Shown here one piece after another: positions 9,104-19,932 of a stretch of DNA of 64,000 nucleotides. How positions within the stretch are numbered: the first letter of the stretch is position 1; every line of letters starts with the position of its first letter. Both the position numbers and the translations under genes were made by a program. The notes beneath the pieces were generated by a model. That model did no database searches, was not told the DNA's origin, and saw only the letters and a program-made list of their open reading frames with translations. The stretch spans positions 1-64,000 of the forward strand of contig NZ_JAAOTJ010000010.1 of NCBI RefSeq assembly GCF_011297335.1. The letters run 5' to 3'. Source of the DNA: Catellatospora methionotrophica. Lineage in GTDB: Bacteria; Actinomycetota; Actinomycetes; Mycobacteriales; Micromonosporaceae.

Positions 9104-9427
9104 TCAGTGTTGTTGGCCTAGTTCGAGGGCGACTACGCCGGCGGCGACGAGGGCCAGGCCGAGGACCTGGAGCCAGCTGAAGCGGTCCTGGAAGAAGACG
9201 ACGCCGGCCAGGGCGACCAGGGCGACGCCGATGCCCGCCCAGATGCCGTACGCCAGGCCGAGGGCCATGCCGCGCTTGAGCACCTGGCTCAATAGTGCGA
9301 ACGCGGTGATGTACCCCACGACCACCACGACGGACGGCAACACCTTGGTGAAGCCTGCGGACGCCCGCAGGCACACGGTCGCGACGACTTCGGCGAGGAT
9401 GGCTCCGGCGAGCATGAGGTAGATCAC
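9104..9427 (-). CDS. SMR-family multidrug efflux protein (Mmr/EmrE-like)
   Basis: This 107-residue inner-membrane protein with four transmembrane helices works as a dimeric proton/drug antiporter in its family. The essential membrane Glu is in the N-terminal helix (LAEVVATVCLRAS), and the GIWAGIGVALVAL helix-3 motif is present. GTG 9427 is chosen over GTG 9436 for two reasons: mycobacterial Mmr begins at the equivalent residue (MIYL...), and a -10 box lies 7 nt before 9427. The gene stands alone between convergent recN and divergent steA. Confidence 0.88.
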   Translation of the reverse strand: MIYLMLAGAILAEVVATVCLRASAGFTKVLPSVVVVVGYITAFALLSQVLKRGMALGLAYGIWAGIGVALVALAGVVFFQDRFSWLQVLGLALVAAGVVALELGQQH

Positions 9428-9434
9428 GAGGCTC

Positions 9435-9440
9435 ACTGTA
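9435..9440 (-). promoter_or_regulatory. -10 box of the SMR gene, leaderless
   Basis: TACAGT on the minus strand ends 7 nt before GTG 9427, with no ribosome binding site between. No convincing -35 box was found. Confidence 0.5.
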
Positions 9441-9588
9441 AGCGTCGATCTTGGAGGTCGGCGCGAGCGGCGCGATGCGGTTACCGTTGACGGCGCGCGA
9501 GGTTTCAGACATCACAATTCAGCCCGTATGGGCCGATCAAGGGGTGTCGTACGCGCCAATACCGGACTGACATGCCAGGATGGCTGCG

Positions 9589-10767
9589 ATGCGTCTTCCC
9601 ACCTTGCGCCGGACCCGGCCCGCCGAACCGGGGATCCTGACCGGCACCGCACGGCTCGACCGCCGGACCAAACGTCTGGTCGGCCGACTGCGCCCTGGCG
9701 AGATCGCCGTGATCGATCACGTCGACATCGACCGGGTCGCCGCCGACTCCCTGGTGGCCGTGGGGGTGGCGGCGGTGCTCAACGCCAAGCCCTCCATCTC
9801 GGGCCGCTACCCCAACCTAGGTCCCCAGGTGCTGGTCGAGGCCGGCATCACCCTGCTCGACGATCTCGGCGAGGGGGTGTTCCAGCAGATCCGCGAGGGC
9901 GACTCGGTCCGGGTCGAGGGCAACACCGTCTTCGTCCGCGGTGAGCCGGTGGCGCACGGGGTGCGCCAGGACGCCGACTCCATCTCCAAGGCCATGCTCG
10001 ACGCCCGCGAGGGTCTGTCGGTGCAGCTGGAGGCGTTCGCCGCGAACACCATGGAGTACCTCAAGCAGGAGCGGGAGCTGCTGCTCGACGGTGTCGGCGT
10101 GCCCGAGATCAAGACTCAGATCTCCGGCCGGCACTGCCTGATCGTGGTGCGCGGCTACGACTACAAGGCCGATCTCGACGTGCTGCGGCCCTACATCCGC
10201 GAGTTCAAGCCGGTGCTGATCGGTGTGGACGGTGGCGCGGACGCGCTGGTCGAGGCGGGCTACACGCCCGACATGATCATCGGTGACATGGACTCGGTGA
10301 CCGACGACGTGCTGCGCTGCGGTGCCGAGGTGGTCGTGCACGCCTATCCCGACGGCCGGGCTCCGGGTCTGGACCGGGTGCACCAGCTCGGTGTGTCGGG
10401 GATCACCTTCCCGGCGGCGGCGACGAGCGAGGACATCGCGATGCTGCTGGCCGACGAGAAGGGCGCGACCCTGATCGTGGCGGTCGGCACCCACGCGACG
10501 CTGGTCGAGTTTCTGGACAAGGGCCGCGGGGGCATGGCTTCGACGTTCCTCACCCGGCTGCGGGTGGGTGGCAAGCTCGTCGACGCCAAGGGTGTGAGCC
10601 GGCTCTACCGGCAGAGCATTTCAGGTTCCTCGTTGCTTTTGCTGGTATTGTCCGCCATCGCGGCTATGGCCGCGGCTGTCGCCGTGTCCACGGTCGGCAA
10701 GGCCTACCTGTCGCTGGCCGCGGAGTGGTGGGACGACGTGATGTTCCATCTGCAGCGGCTGTTCTAG
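9589..10767 (+). CDS. steA: SteA, septation-linked membrane protein
   Basis: The protein has 392 residues. SteA and SteB (Rv1697/Rv1698 in mycobacteria; cglmar_1603-type locus in corynebacteria) form a septal complex that affects cell separation. The N-terminal soluble region (LTGTARLDRRTKRLVGRLR) is followed by a thiamin-pyrophosphokinase-like fold with GVDGGADAL and IIGDMDSV. A single C-terminal membrane helix lies at about residues 345-370 (SSLLLLVLSAIAAMAAA). ATG 9589 (MRLPTLRR) has AGGA eight bases upstream; ATG 9580 is the alternative. steB follows after 27 bp. Confidence 0.9.
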   Translation: MRLPTLRRTRPAEPGILTGTARLDRRTKRLVGRLRPGEIAVIDHVDIDRVAADSLVAVGVAAVLNAKPSISGRYPNLGPQVLVEAGITLLDDLGEGVFQQIREGDSVRVEGNTVFVRGEPVAHGVRQDADSISKAMLDAREGLSVQLEAFAANTMEYLKQERELLLDGVGVPEIKTQISGRHCLIVVRGYDYKADLDVLRPYIREFKPVLIGVDGGADALVEAGYTPDMIIGDMDSVTDDVLRCGAEVVVHAYPDGRAPGLDRVHQLGVSGITFPAAATSEDIAMLLADEKGATLIVAVGTHATLVEFLDKGRGGMASTFLTRLRVGGKLVDAKGVSRLYRQSISGSSLLLLVLSAIAAMAAAVAVSTVGKAYLSLAAEWWDDVMFHLQRLF

Positions 10768-10794
10768 GAACCCGGACGATCAAGAGGCTCTGAC

Positions 10795-11724
10795 GTGATC
10801 AACTTTAGGTACCACGTGGTGTCCATGACGGCGGTGTTCCTCGCGCTGGCGATCGGGCTGGTCGTCGGCACCGCCGCGCTCAACGGCCCGGCGGCGGACG
10901 CCCTCGAGAAGAACGTCAACGCGCTGCGGGCGACCAACTCGCAGCTGCGTGACCAGGTCACCGGCCTGCGCGACCAGGCCAACCGCGAGGAGCAGTTCGT
11001 CACCGAGGCCGCGCCGATCCTGCTGAACGGCAAGCTCACCAACCGCCGGGTGCTGCTGCTGGTGCTGCCCTCGGGCCGCGACCAGGTCGAGGGCGTCGAG
11101 AACATCCTCAAGACCGCCGGAGCCAAGATCGCGGGCACCGTCGAGCTGACCGACAAGTTCTTCAACCCCGACAACAGCGTCGAACTGCTCGACCTGGAGA
11201 ACAAGGCCGAGCCGGCCAGCGTGCCGACCACGGCCATCCCGGCCAACAGCGACGGCGTCGAGTCGTCCAGCGCGCTGCTGGCCGCGGTGCTGCTGGACCG
11301 CAGCCCGGCCGTGCCCGCGCCGGACCGCGCCGCGGTGCTCGCCGCGTACAGCAAGCTCGGCTACCTGACCACCAGTGGGGCCGTGACCGGGCCCGCCGAG
11401 GCGGTCGTCCTGGTCAGCGGCTCGCCGTACACCGACAGCCAGGCTGCGGGCAAGAACGCCTCCGTGGTCACCACCGCGGTGCAGTTCGACCACGCCGGGG
11501 TCGCGGTCGTCGGCGGCGTGCTCGGCGGTGAGGGCAACCTCATGATCGAGGTACGCGACGACGCCACCCTCGCCAAGACCATCTCGACCGTCGACAACGC
11601 CGAGACGGTGCAGGGGCAGGTCGCCGCGGCGCTGGCGCTGTACGAGCAGTTCTCCGACAGCAAGGCGGGCCACTACGGCGTCGGGCCCAACGCCAGCGCG
11701 CTGCTGCCGCAGTTGCAGAAGTGA
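10795..11724 (+). CDS. steB: SteB / MctB-type protein
   Basis: This 309-residue protein is the partner of SteA. In M. tuberculosis the homologue is called MctB and has been linked to copper. It has one N-terminal membrane helix (TAVFLALAIGLVVGTAAL), then a coiled coil (EKNVNALRATNSQLRDQVTG) and an extracytoplasmic domain that ends in LLPQLQK. GTG 10795 gives MINFRYHVVS, the usual N terminus of the family. The next gene starts 6 bp downstream, so one operon is likely. Confidence 0.9.
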   Translation: MINFRYHVVSMTAVFLALAIGLVVGTAALNGPAADALEKNVNALRATNSQLRDQVTGLRDQANREEQFVTEAAPILLNGKLTNRRVLLLVLPSGRDQVEGVENILKTAGAKIAGTVELTDKFFNPDNSVELLDLENKAEPASVPTTAIPANSDGVESSSALLAAVLLDRSPAVPAPDRAAVLAAYSKLGYLTTSGAVTGPAEAVVLVSGSPYTDSQAAGKNASVVTTAVQFDHAGVAVVGGVLGGEGNLMIEVRDDATLAKTISTVDNAETVQGQVAAALALYEQFSDSKAGHYGVGPNASALLPQLQK

Positions 11725-11730
11725 GCTGAC

Positions 11731-13047
11731 GTGGGATTGCTCGCCAGAGCGGCACTGATCGGCCTGGGCGCTTACGGCGCCCGGGCCGCACTGCGTGTGG
11801 TGCGCGACCAGCCCCGGGCCAGGGAGTTGGAGCGCACGAACTTCAGGGGGCGCACGCTGACCCTGGCCGGCGGTCCCGCGCTGGCGGTCTCCGCGAGCGT
11901 CACCAGTGCCCTCGGCGCGGGTGACCCCCGTACGGCGGCCGCCGCGCTGGCGGCGGGACTGTCCGGCGGCGCGGTCGGGCTGTACGACGACGTGGTCGGC
12001 GCACGCCCCGACCAGAAGGCCGACAAGGGCTTCCGTGGACACCTGCGGGCGCTACGCGAAGGCCGCGTCACCAGCGGCCTGGTCAAGATCGCCGGAGTGG
12101 GCGCGGGTGCGCTCGCCGCTGCCGCGCTGCTGCCGAACCGCCACGAGCGGGGCAGGCTCGGCCGGGCGGCCGAGGTGGCGCTGGGCGCGGGCGTGATCGC
12201 GGGCAGTGCGAACCTGATGAACCTGTTCGACCTGCGCCCCGGCCGGGCGCTCAAGGTCGGTGTGCTGGTCGGCGCACCGCTGACCGCGACCCGTGCGGGC
12301 GGCCTGGCCGCCGGTCCGGTGGGCGCGAGCGTGGGCCTGCTGCCCGCCGACCTGGGTGAAGAGATCATGCTCGGCGACTCGGGCGCGAACGCGCTCGGCG
12401 CACTGCTCGGGGTCAGCGCGACCGCGCGCACCGGCCTGTTCGGCCGCGCCGTCCTGCTCGCGGGCATCGCCGCGCTGACCGCCGCCAGCGAGAAGGTCAG
12501 CTTCACCAAGGTCATCGAACGCACCCCGGTGCTCCGCGAGATCGACGCCTGGGGCCGCATCCCGGCTGCCAGGCCGACCGGTGGCACGCCGACCGGCATC
12601 ATCGCGGCGGCCAAGCCGACCGATCACACGCCGACCGGCATCATCGCGGCGGCCACGCCGACCGATCACACGCCGACCGGTGGCACGCCCAGCGGCCTGG
12701 GTCCGGATGAGACTGACCACAGTGGTACAGCGGACGTCGTTCCGGCTGACGGGCCCGGCGGCGGTGTCGTGCACTCGGCGATCGCGCCGCGACCGGCCGT
12801 GCGGGAGACCGCCGCGCCCTTGCCCTTGTTCACGGGCGGGACGGCGGGCGAGCCGATGACCCCCACTGGTGAGGAAGCCGTCAAACCGAAGACGGCCAGG
12901 AAGGCGGTCCGGGCTGTCCCGGCAGCCCCCGCTGACGAGGCGGCGACCGTCGCGGAGGCGGTGGAGGCCGAGCACGCCACGGATGCGGCCCCGGCCGCCG
13001 ACAAGCCGAAGCCACGAGCACGGGCGCCGCGCCGTACCGCTTCATGA
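11731..13047 (+). CDS. MraY/WecA-like membrane phosphotransferase with repeat tail
   Basis: This 438-residue protein belongs to the polyprenyl-phosphate phospho-sugar transferase superfamily. Aspartate motifs are visible: YDDVVG at about residue 87 and LGDSGANALG at about 214. Hydrophobic helices span residues 1 to about 270. MraY proper is about 360 residues and more conserved, so this is a divergent relative. The C-terminal third is disordered, with two 14-residue repeats (TPTGIIAAAKPTDH) followed by an Ala/Pro/Lys-rich stretch. Start GTG 11731 lies 6 bp after steB. The stop overlaps the murJ start (ATGA). A role starting a lipid-linked polymer is inference. Confidence 0.75.
   Translation: MGLLARAALIGLGAYGARAALRVVRDQPRARELERTNFRGRTLTLAGGPALAVSASVTSALGAGDPRTAAAALAAGLSGGAVGLYDDVVGARPDQKADKGFRGHLRALREGRVTSGLVKIAGVGAGALAAAALLPNRHERGRLGRAAEVALGAGVIAGSANLMNLFDLRPGRALKVGVLVGAPLTATRAGGLAAGPVGASVGLLPADLGEEIMLGDSGANALGALLGVSATARTGLFGRAVLLAGIAALTAASEKVSFTKVIERTPVLREIDAWGRIPAARPTGGTPTGIIAAAKPTDHTPTGIIAAATPTDHTPTGGTPSGLGPDETDHSGTADVVPADGPGGGVVHSAIAPRPAVRETAAPLPLFTGGTAGEPMTPTGEEAVKPKTARKAVRAVPAAPADEAATVAEAVEAEHATDAAPAADKPKPRARAPRRTAS
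12586..12680 (+). repeat. Two and a quarter 42-bp tandem repeats
   Basis: Units at 12586-12627 and 12628-12669 differ by a single base and are followed by a partial third copy. Each encodes TPTGIIAAA(K/T)PTDH in the cytoplasmic or periplasmic tail of the MraY-like protein. Confidence 0.9.
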
Positions 13048-14684
13048 CCGTGACCGCTGACGACAGGGCCTCGGTCGCCGCGGGGACCGGCCCGGCCGCG
13101 GCCCGGATCGCGGGCGCCGCGACGCTGATCGCGCTGCTGACCGTGCTGAGCCGGGTGGCCGGATTCGGCCGCACCCTGGTGTTCTCGCAGACCGTCGGCG
13201 ACGGCGGGCTCGGCGGCACGTACCTGGCCGTCAACACCATCCCCAACATCATCTTCGAGATCGTGGCAGGTGGGGCGCTGGCCGGGCTGGTCGTGCCGCT
13301 GCTGGCCGGGCCGCTGGCGGCCGGGGACCGCGAGCAGGTGCGCCGTACCGTGTCCGCGCTGCTGACCTGGGCGCTGGTGGCGCTGATCCCGCTGGCCGCG
13401 CTGCTGTGGCTGGCCGCCGACCCCGTGGTGACGCTGCTGCAGTCCACGGCGACCCCGGAGTTGCACGAGGCGGGCGTGTCGATGCTGCGGGTGTTCGCGC
13501 CGCAGGTGCCGCTGTACGGCATCGGCATCGTGCTCACCGGCGTGCTGCACGCCCACCGCCGGTTCGCCTGGCCGGTGCTCGCACCGCTGCTGTCCAGCCT
13601 GACCGTGATCGGCGCGTACCTGCTGTTCGCCGCGGAGGCCGGGTCCGATCCGCTGCCGGGCACGGTCAGCGCGGGTGAGCTGGCGATCCTGTCGGTCGGC
13701 ACCACCCTGGGCGTGGTCGTGCTGACCCTGTGCCTGATCGTACCGGTGAGCCGCCTGGGCCTGGGGCTGCGGCCGGTGTTGCGGGTCGAGCCCGCGCAGC
13801 GGCGGCGGATGAGCTCGCTGGCGCTGGCGGGCGCGGCCACCGTGGTGGCCCAGCAGGTCGCGCTGCTGGTCGCGATCATCCTGGCCGGGCGGGTCGTGCC
13901 GGCCGGGGACGCGGCGTCGGCCAACGCGCTCTACAACTTCGCGATGACGCTGTACCTGCTGCCCTGGGCGGTGCTCGCGGTGCCCGCCGCGACGGCCGCG
14001 TACCCGGCGATCGCGACCGCGTTCGCCACCGCCGACCACGGCGCGCTGCGGCTCACGGTCGCCCGGACGAGCCGCGCGGTGCTGCTGCTCAGCGGGCTCG
14101 GCGCGGCCGGGCTGGCCGCGGTCGCCGCGCCCGCGTCGGCGTTCCTGACCGAGGGCGAGGGCACCGGGGCGCTGACCACGGCCGTGCTGGCGTTCGCGCC
14201 CGGCCTGCTCGGCTACGGGCTGGCCGCCCTGCACCAGCGGACCCTGTATGCCGTGGGCGCGAACCGGCTCGCCGCACTCGGGGTCAGTGGCGGCTGGGCG
14301 GTCACCCTGGTCAGCGCGGTGATCCTGGCGGCGGTGCTGCCGGACGGGCAACGGGCGGCGGCGCTGGGCGCGGCGAACTCCCTCGGCATGATCGTGATGG
14401 CGGTGCTGCTGGCCGTGGCGGTCCGGGCCCGTACGGGTGGTAGCTCCCTGACCGGCCTGTTCCGTGCCGGGCTGGCCGCTTGCGCGGCGGGGCTGGCCGG
14501 TGCCGTGGCCGGGGTGGAGGCGGGCCGGGCGGTCGTCTCCGGGACCCCAGGCATCATGGGTCTGGTCGGACAGGGCATGCTGTCCGGTGGCGTGTCGCTC
14601 GTCGTCTTCCTGATCGTGTGTGCCCTGCTCGACCTGCCGGACCTGCGTCCGCTGCTCGAGCGGCTGAGCCGCCGACGCGGATGA
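13044..14684 (+). CDS. murJ: MurJ/MviN-family lipid II flippase homologue
   Basis: This 546-residue polytopic membrane protein of the MOP superfamily has about 14 predicted helices. The N-terminal motif SRVAGFGRTLVFSQ and the NTIPNIIFEIVAGGALAG block are typical of MurJ. In mycobacteria MurJ is fused to a pseudokinase domain, which is absent here. It starts by ATGA overlap with the MraY-like gene and ends by ATGA overlap with the glycosyltransferase, so the three should be made together. It might flip lipid II or a dedicated lipid-linked glycan; a second murJ elsewhere in the genome would favour the latter. Confidence 0.9.
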   Translation: MTVTADDRASVAAGTGPAAARIAGAATLIALLTVLSRVAGFGRTLVFSQTVGDGGLGGTYLAVNTIPNIIFEIVAGGALAGLVVPLLAGPLAAGDREQVRRTVSALLTWALVALIPLAALLWLAADPVVTLLQSTATPELHEAGVSMLRVFAPQVPLYGIGIVLTGVLHAHRRFAWPVLAPLLSSLTVIGAYLLFAAEAGSDPLPGTVSAGELAILSVGTTLGVVVLTLCLIVPVSRLGLGLRPVLRVEPAQRRRMSSLALAGAATVVAQQVALLVAIILAGRVVPAGDAASANALYNFAMTLYLLPWAVLAVPAATAAYPAIATAFATADHGALRLTVARTSRAVLLLSGLGAAGLAAVAAPASAFLTEGEGTGALTTAVLAFAPGLLGYGLAALHQRTLYAVGANRLAALGVSGGWAVTLVSAVILAAVLPDGQRAAALGAANSLGMIVMAVLLAVAVRARTGGSSLTGLFRAGLAACAAGLAGAVAGVEAGRAVVSGTPGIMGLVGQGMLSGGVSLVVFLIVCALLDLPDLRPLLERLSRRRG

Positions 14685-15844
14685 CCGGGCGGACGCGGCG
14701 GGCGAGGGCAGGAGGACCGTTGACCACGGGGACGGAATGGACCGGCAGCGTGGTGCTGCTGCTCGCCTCCAGCACGGGCGGCATCGGCCAGCATGTGGCC
14801 GCGCTGGCCGAGGGGCTTAGCCGGGCCGGGTGCGAGGTGACCGTCTGCGGTCCCGCCTCGACCGAGCAGCAGTTCCACTTCACCGACCGCGGCGCGCGCT
14901 TCCACCCCGTCGAGATCCCCGCCGAACTGCATCCCAGTGACATGCGGGCGGTACGCACACTGCGCGCGTTCCTGGCCGCCCAGCGCCCCGACGTCGTGCA
15001 CGCGCACGGCCTGCGCGCCGGGCTCGCCGCAGCGCTGTCCCGCCCGCCGTGCCCGCTCGTGACGACCTGGCACAACGCCCCGCTGCGAGCCGGGCTGCGC
15101 GGCCGGGTGCACACCCTGGTCGAGCGGATCGTGGCGCGGTCGTCCGCGGTCACCCTCGGCGCGTCCAGCGACCTGGTCGCGCGGGCACACGCGGTCGGCG
15201 CGAGCGACGCCCGGCTGGCCCCGGTGGCCGCCCCCCGACTGCGCCGCAGCCGCCGCACCAGGGCCGCCGTACGCGCCGGGCTCGGCCTGGCCGACAGCGT
15301 GCCGCTGGTGCTGTCCGTGGGGCGGCTGCACCCGCAGAAGGCGTACGACATGCTCGTGGCCGTCGCCGCCCGCTGGCGGGACATGTCCCCGGTGCCGCGG
15401 GTGCTGATCGCCGGCGAGGGCCCGGCCTACCTCGACCTCGCCGCCCAGATCTCGCAGCTGCGGGCCCCGGTCACCCTGCTCGGGCACCGCACCGACATCG
15501 GCGACCTGATCGCCGCCGCCGACCTGGGCGTGGTCACCAGCGTCTGGGAGGCGCGCCAGCTGTTCGCGCAGGAGGCGCTCACCGGGGGACTGCCGCTGGT
15601 CGCCACCTCCGTCGGCGGCATCCCCGAACTGGTCGGCGACGGCGCGCACCTGATCGAGCCGAGCGACCCCGACGGGCTGGACAGCGCGGTGCGCAAGCTG
15701 CTCGGCGACGGGCAGGCGCGGGCCCGGCTCGGCGAGCGCGGCCAGACCCAGGCCGCCACCTGGCCCGACGAGCAGGCCAGCATCGACGGCGTGCGCGCCG
15801 TGTACGCCGAGCTGGCCGCCCCGAACCGTGCGGAGCTCCCCTGA
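14681..15844 (+). CDS. GT4-family glycosyltransferase
   Basis: This 387-residue protein has the GT-B fold. The N-terminal donor/acceptor motif is STGGIGQHVAALAEGL. The C-terminal half carries LSVGRLHPQKAYDMLV and the retaining GT4 signature E-x7-E (EARQLFAQE) followed by GLPLVATSVGGIPELV. It is probably cytoplasmic or membrane-peripheral and uses a nucleotide sugar. ATG 14681 overlaps the murJ stop; TTG 14720, after GGAGGA, is a less likely alternative start because the spacing is only about four bases. The sugar is unknown. Confidence 0.85.
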   Translation: MTGRTRRARAGGPLTTGTEWTGSVVLLLASSTGGIGQHVAALAEGLSRAGCEVTVCGPASTEQQFHFTDRGARFHPVEIPAELHPSDMRAVRTLRAFLAAQRPDVVHAHGLRAGLAAALSRPPCPLVTTWHNAPLRAGLRGRVHTLVERIVARSSAVTLGASSDLVARAHAVGASDARLAPVAAPRLRRSRRTRAAVRAGLGLADSVPLVLSVGRLHPQKAYDMLVAVAARWRDMSPVPRVLIAGEGPAYLDLAAQISQLRAPVTLLGHRTDIGDLIAAADLGVVTSVWEARQLFAQEALTGGLPLVATSVGGIPELVGDGAHLIEPSDPDGLDSAVRKLLGDGQARARLGERGQTQAATWPDEQASIDGVRAVYAELAAPNRAELP

Positions 15845-18165
15845 TGCTCCGTCGGCCGGTTCCCCTCCCCACGGCCCTCCTGTTGACCCTGCTGGCGCTG
15901 CTCGGCCTCGCCGTGCCGCTGGCCGGGACGCTGTTCGCGGCGCCCGCGGCGGCGGCCGGGCCGGTCGAGGACGACGAGGCCGACTACGTGGTCATCGCCG
16001 GTGCGGCCGGGCTGCGCTGGGACGACATCGACGCCGACCGGACCCCGAACCTGTGGAAGCTGGCCGAGCGCGGCTCGATCGGCTCGCTGTCGACCCGGTC
16101 CGCGCATACGCCCACCTGCCCGGCCGACGGCTGGCTGACCCTGGGCGCGGGCAACCTGGCCGAGCGGACCGGCGTCGGCGAGAAGCCCGCCGACGGGCAG
16201 GTAGAGCCCAACCCCGACCTGCCCGTGCAGTGCGAGAAGCTGGACGTGGCGATCGAGCGCCCGGACGCGGTCGGGGCGTACCTGCCCGACCAGGAGGCGG
16301 TCGTGGAGCGCCAGCGCGAGCTGCCGTACGGCACCGTGCCCGGGGCGCTGGCCGAGTCGGTGCGCTGCACGACCGCGGTCGGTGAGGGCGCGGCGGTCGC
16401 GGCGGCGCGCTCGTTCGGCCGGGTCGACCGGTACCACCCCGCGCTGCCCGCGGCGAAGGAGGCGAAGAAGGCGCTCAGCGAGTGCCTGCTCACCATCGTC
16501 GACCTGGGTGCGATCGACGGGCGCACCCCGGCGCAGCGGCTGCGCCAGGCGGCCGCCGCCGACAAGCAGCTCGGCCAGCTGCTCGCGGCCCGCCCGAAGA
16601 ACTCGACGCTGCTGGTCGCCGGGGTCGCCGACACCGAGGCCAGTTCCCGGCTGCACGCGGTCATCGCCGACGGCAAGGGCTGGGAGGGCGGCTACCTGAC
16701 GTCGGCGTCCACCGGCCGCGCCGGATACCTGCAGCTGGTCGACCTGGCGCCGACGGCGCTGAACCTGCTGGGCCGCGACGTGCCCAAGCGGATCATGGTC
16801 GGTCACCCGGCGGTGCTGACCGACGGGCGCCCGGCCGACCTGGACCAGGCGACCGCCGCGGGCACCGACGCCGACCGGCGCGCGGCCGCCTCGCGTACCG
16901 TGTCGGCCTGGTTCTTCTGGCTGCTGGCGCTGGTGCAGATCGGCCTGTTCACGGCCGTGGTGCCGCTACTGCGGCGCAGTTACCGCCATGCCGGGCCGAC
17001 GGGGCCCAGCTCGCCCCCACCGCGCCTGGTGAGCCTGCTGGAGGTGCTGCTGACCGGGGCCTCGCTGGCGCTGCCCGCCGCGCTGATCGCCGGGGTGGTG
17101 CCGTGGTGGCGCTTCGGCCGCCGCGGACTGATCTTCGGCCTGGTCACGGCCGGTATCACCCTGGTCCTCACCGTCGTCACGGTCCGGCTGCCGGTGTACC
17201 GCAGACGCACCCTCGGCCCGGTCGGCGTGGTCGCCGCGATCGCCGCCGCCGTCGTCGGCATCGACCTGATCACCGGCGCGCGGCTGCAGCTCAACGGCGT
17301 GGCCGGGTACTCGGTGCTGGAAGGCACCCGGTATGCGGGCATCGGCATGGTCGGCATGGGCGTGTTCTTCGCCGGGGTGCTGCTGACCGCCGGCACGCTG
17401 GCCCAGCTCGTGCCGCAGCGCAACCGCCCGGGCCTGGTCGCCGCGATCGGCGCGGCCGGCGTGCTGCTGGTCGGCATCCCCGCGCTCGGCGCGGACGCGG
17501 GCGGCGCGGTCGCGCTGACCGCGGGGGTATGCCTGACCGCCGCGCTGTGCCCCGGCGGCTGGCTCACCTTCCGGCGGCTCGCCCTGGCCATGCTCGCCGG
17601 GCTGGCCGCGACCGTGGTGTTCGCGCTGATCGACGTACGCCAGCCGGTGGACCAGCAGGGCAGTCTGGGCCGTTTCCTCACCCAGCTCTCCGACGGCACC
17701 TCCGGCCCGACCCTGGCCCGCCTCGGCGGCGCGAACCGGATCGCGCTGTTCACCAGCCCGCTGACCGTGCTGGCACTGGTCTCGGCGGTGTTCCTGTGGG
17801 TGGTGCTGATGCGCCCGTGGGGCGGCCTGAAGCGGCTGTACGGCATCTACCCGCCCATCCGGGCGGCGGTGGCCGGGCTGTGGCTCGCCTCGATCGTGGG
17901 TGGCCTGCTGGGCGGCGCGGCCCTCAACGTGATGGGCGCGGCGGCCGCCACGGCGGTCCCGATCCTCACGCTGGGCGCGATGCGGGTGCTCGGCCACGCC
18001 GCGGACCGCACCCGGATCTCCGAGGACACGCCTACCGCTCCCGCGACGATGGGCGACGACCCGGCCGCGACCCAGCCCCCGGCCCTGCGGGTCGCCACGC
18101 CGGAGGCGGCGTCGTCGCCCGCGCCGGTGAGCGGCGACACCCCCGAAGCGGTTTCGGGGCCGTAG
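15844..18165 (+). CDS. Alkaline-phosphatase-fold domain fused to polytopic membrane domain
   Basis: The protein has 773 residues. A signal/anchor helix (residues about 8-32, LLTLLALLGLAVPLAGTLFA) precedes an extracytoplasmic region. That region looks like an alkaline-phosphatase-superfamily domain: VVIAGAAGLRWDDI, then TPNLWKLAERGSIGSLS and SAHTPTCPADGWLTLGAGN. From about residue 355 there are about ten membrane helices, and a short disordered tail. The stop of the GT gene overlaps this start (TGATG). The domain is of the type that hydrolyses or transfers phospho-alcohols, so polymer modification at the septum is possible. I do not know a characterised homologue, and the metal ligands cannot be assigned with confidence. 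Confidence 0.7.
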   Translation: MLRRPVPLPTALLLTLLALLGLAVPLAGTLFAAPAAAAGPVEDDEADYVVIAGAAGLRWDDIDADRTPNLWKLAERGSIGSLSTRSAHTPTCPADGWLTLGAGNLAERTGVGEKPADGQVEPNPDLPVQCEKLDVAIERPDAVGAYLPDQEAVVERQRELPYGTVPGALAESVRCTTAVGEGAAVAAARSFGRVDRYHPALPAAKEAKKALSECLLTIVDLGAIDGRTPAQRLRQAAAADKQLGQLLAARPKNSTLLVAGVADTEASSRLHAVIADGKGWEGGYLTSASTGRAGYLQLVDLAPTALNLLGRDVPKRIMVGHPAVLTDGRPADLDQATAAGTDADRRAAASRTVSAWFFWLLALVQIGLFTAVVPLLRRSYRHAGPTGPSSPPPRLVSLLEVLLTGASLALPAALIAGVVPWWRFGRRGLIFGLVTAGITLVLTVVTVRLPVYRRRTLGPVGVVAAIAAAVVGIDLITGARLQLNGVAGYSVLEGTRYAGIGMVGMGVFFAGVLLTAGTLAQLVPQRNRPGLVAAIGAAGVLLVGIPALGADAGGAVALTAGVCLTAALCPGGWLTFRRLALAMLAGLAATVVFALIDVRQPVDQQGSLGRFLTQLSDGTSGPTLARLGGANRIALFTSPLTVLALVSAVFLWVVLMRPWGGLKRLYGIYPPIRAAVAGLWLASIVGGLLGGAALNVMGAAAATAVPILTLGAMRVLGHAADRTRISEDTPTAPATMGDDPAATQPPALRVATPEAASSPAPVSGDTPEAVSGP

Positions 18166-18191
18166 CCCGCAGGTGAACGCGGGACCCGTGT

Positions 18192-18197
18192 TAGGGT
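18192..18197 (+). promoter_or_regulatory. -10 box of pyrG, leaderless
   Basis: TAGGGT is followed by 8 nt and the GTG start of pyrG. No matching -35 box was recognised. A CCCCGAA/TTCGGGG hairpin (18141-18159) at the 3' end of the previous gene could terminate upstream transcription. Confidence 0.45.
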
Positions 18198-18199
18198 GA

Positions 18200-19909
<1,710 letters not shown>

Positions 19910-19932
19910 CCCGGCCGGACAACCGAACAACC

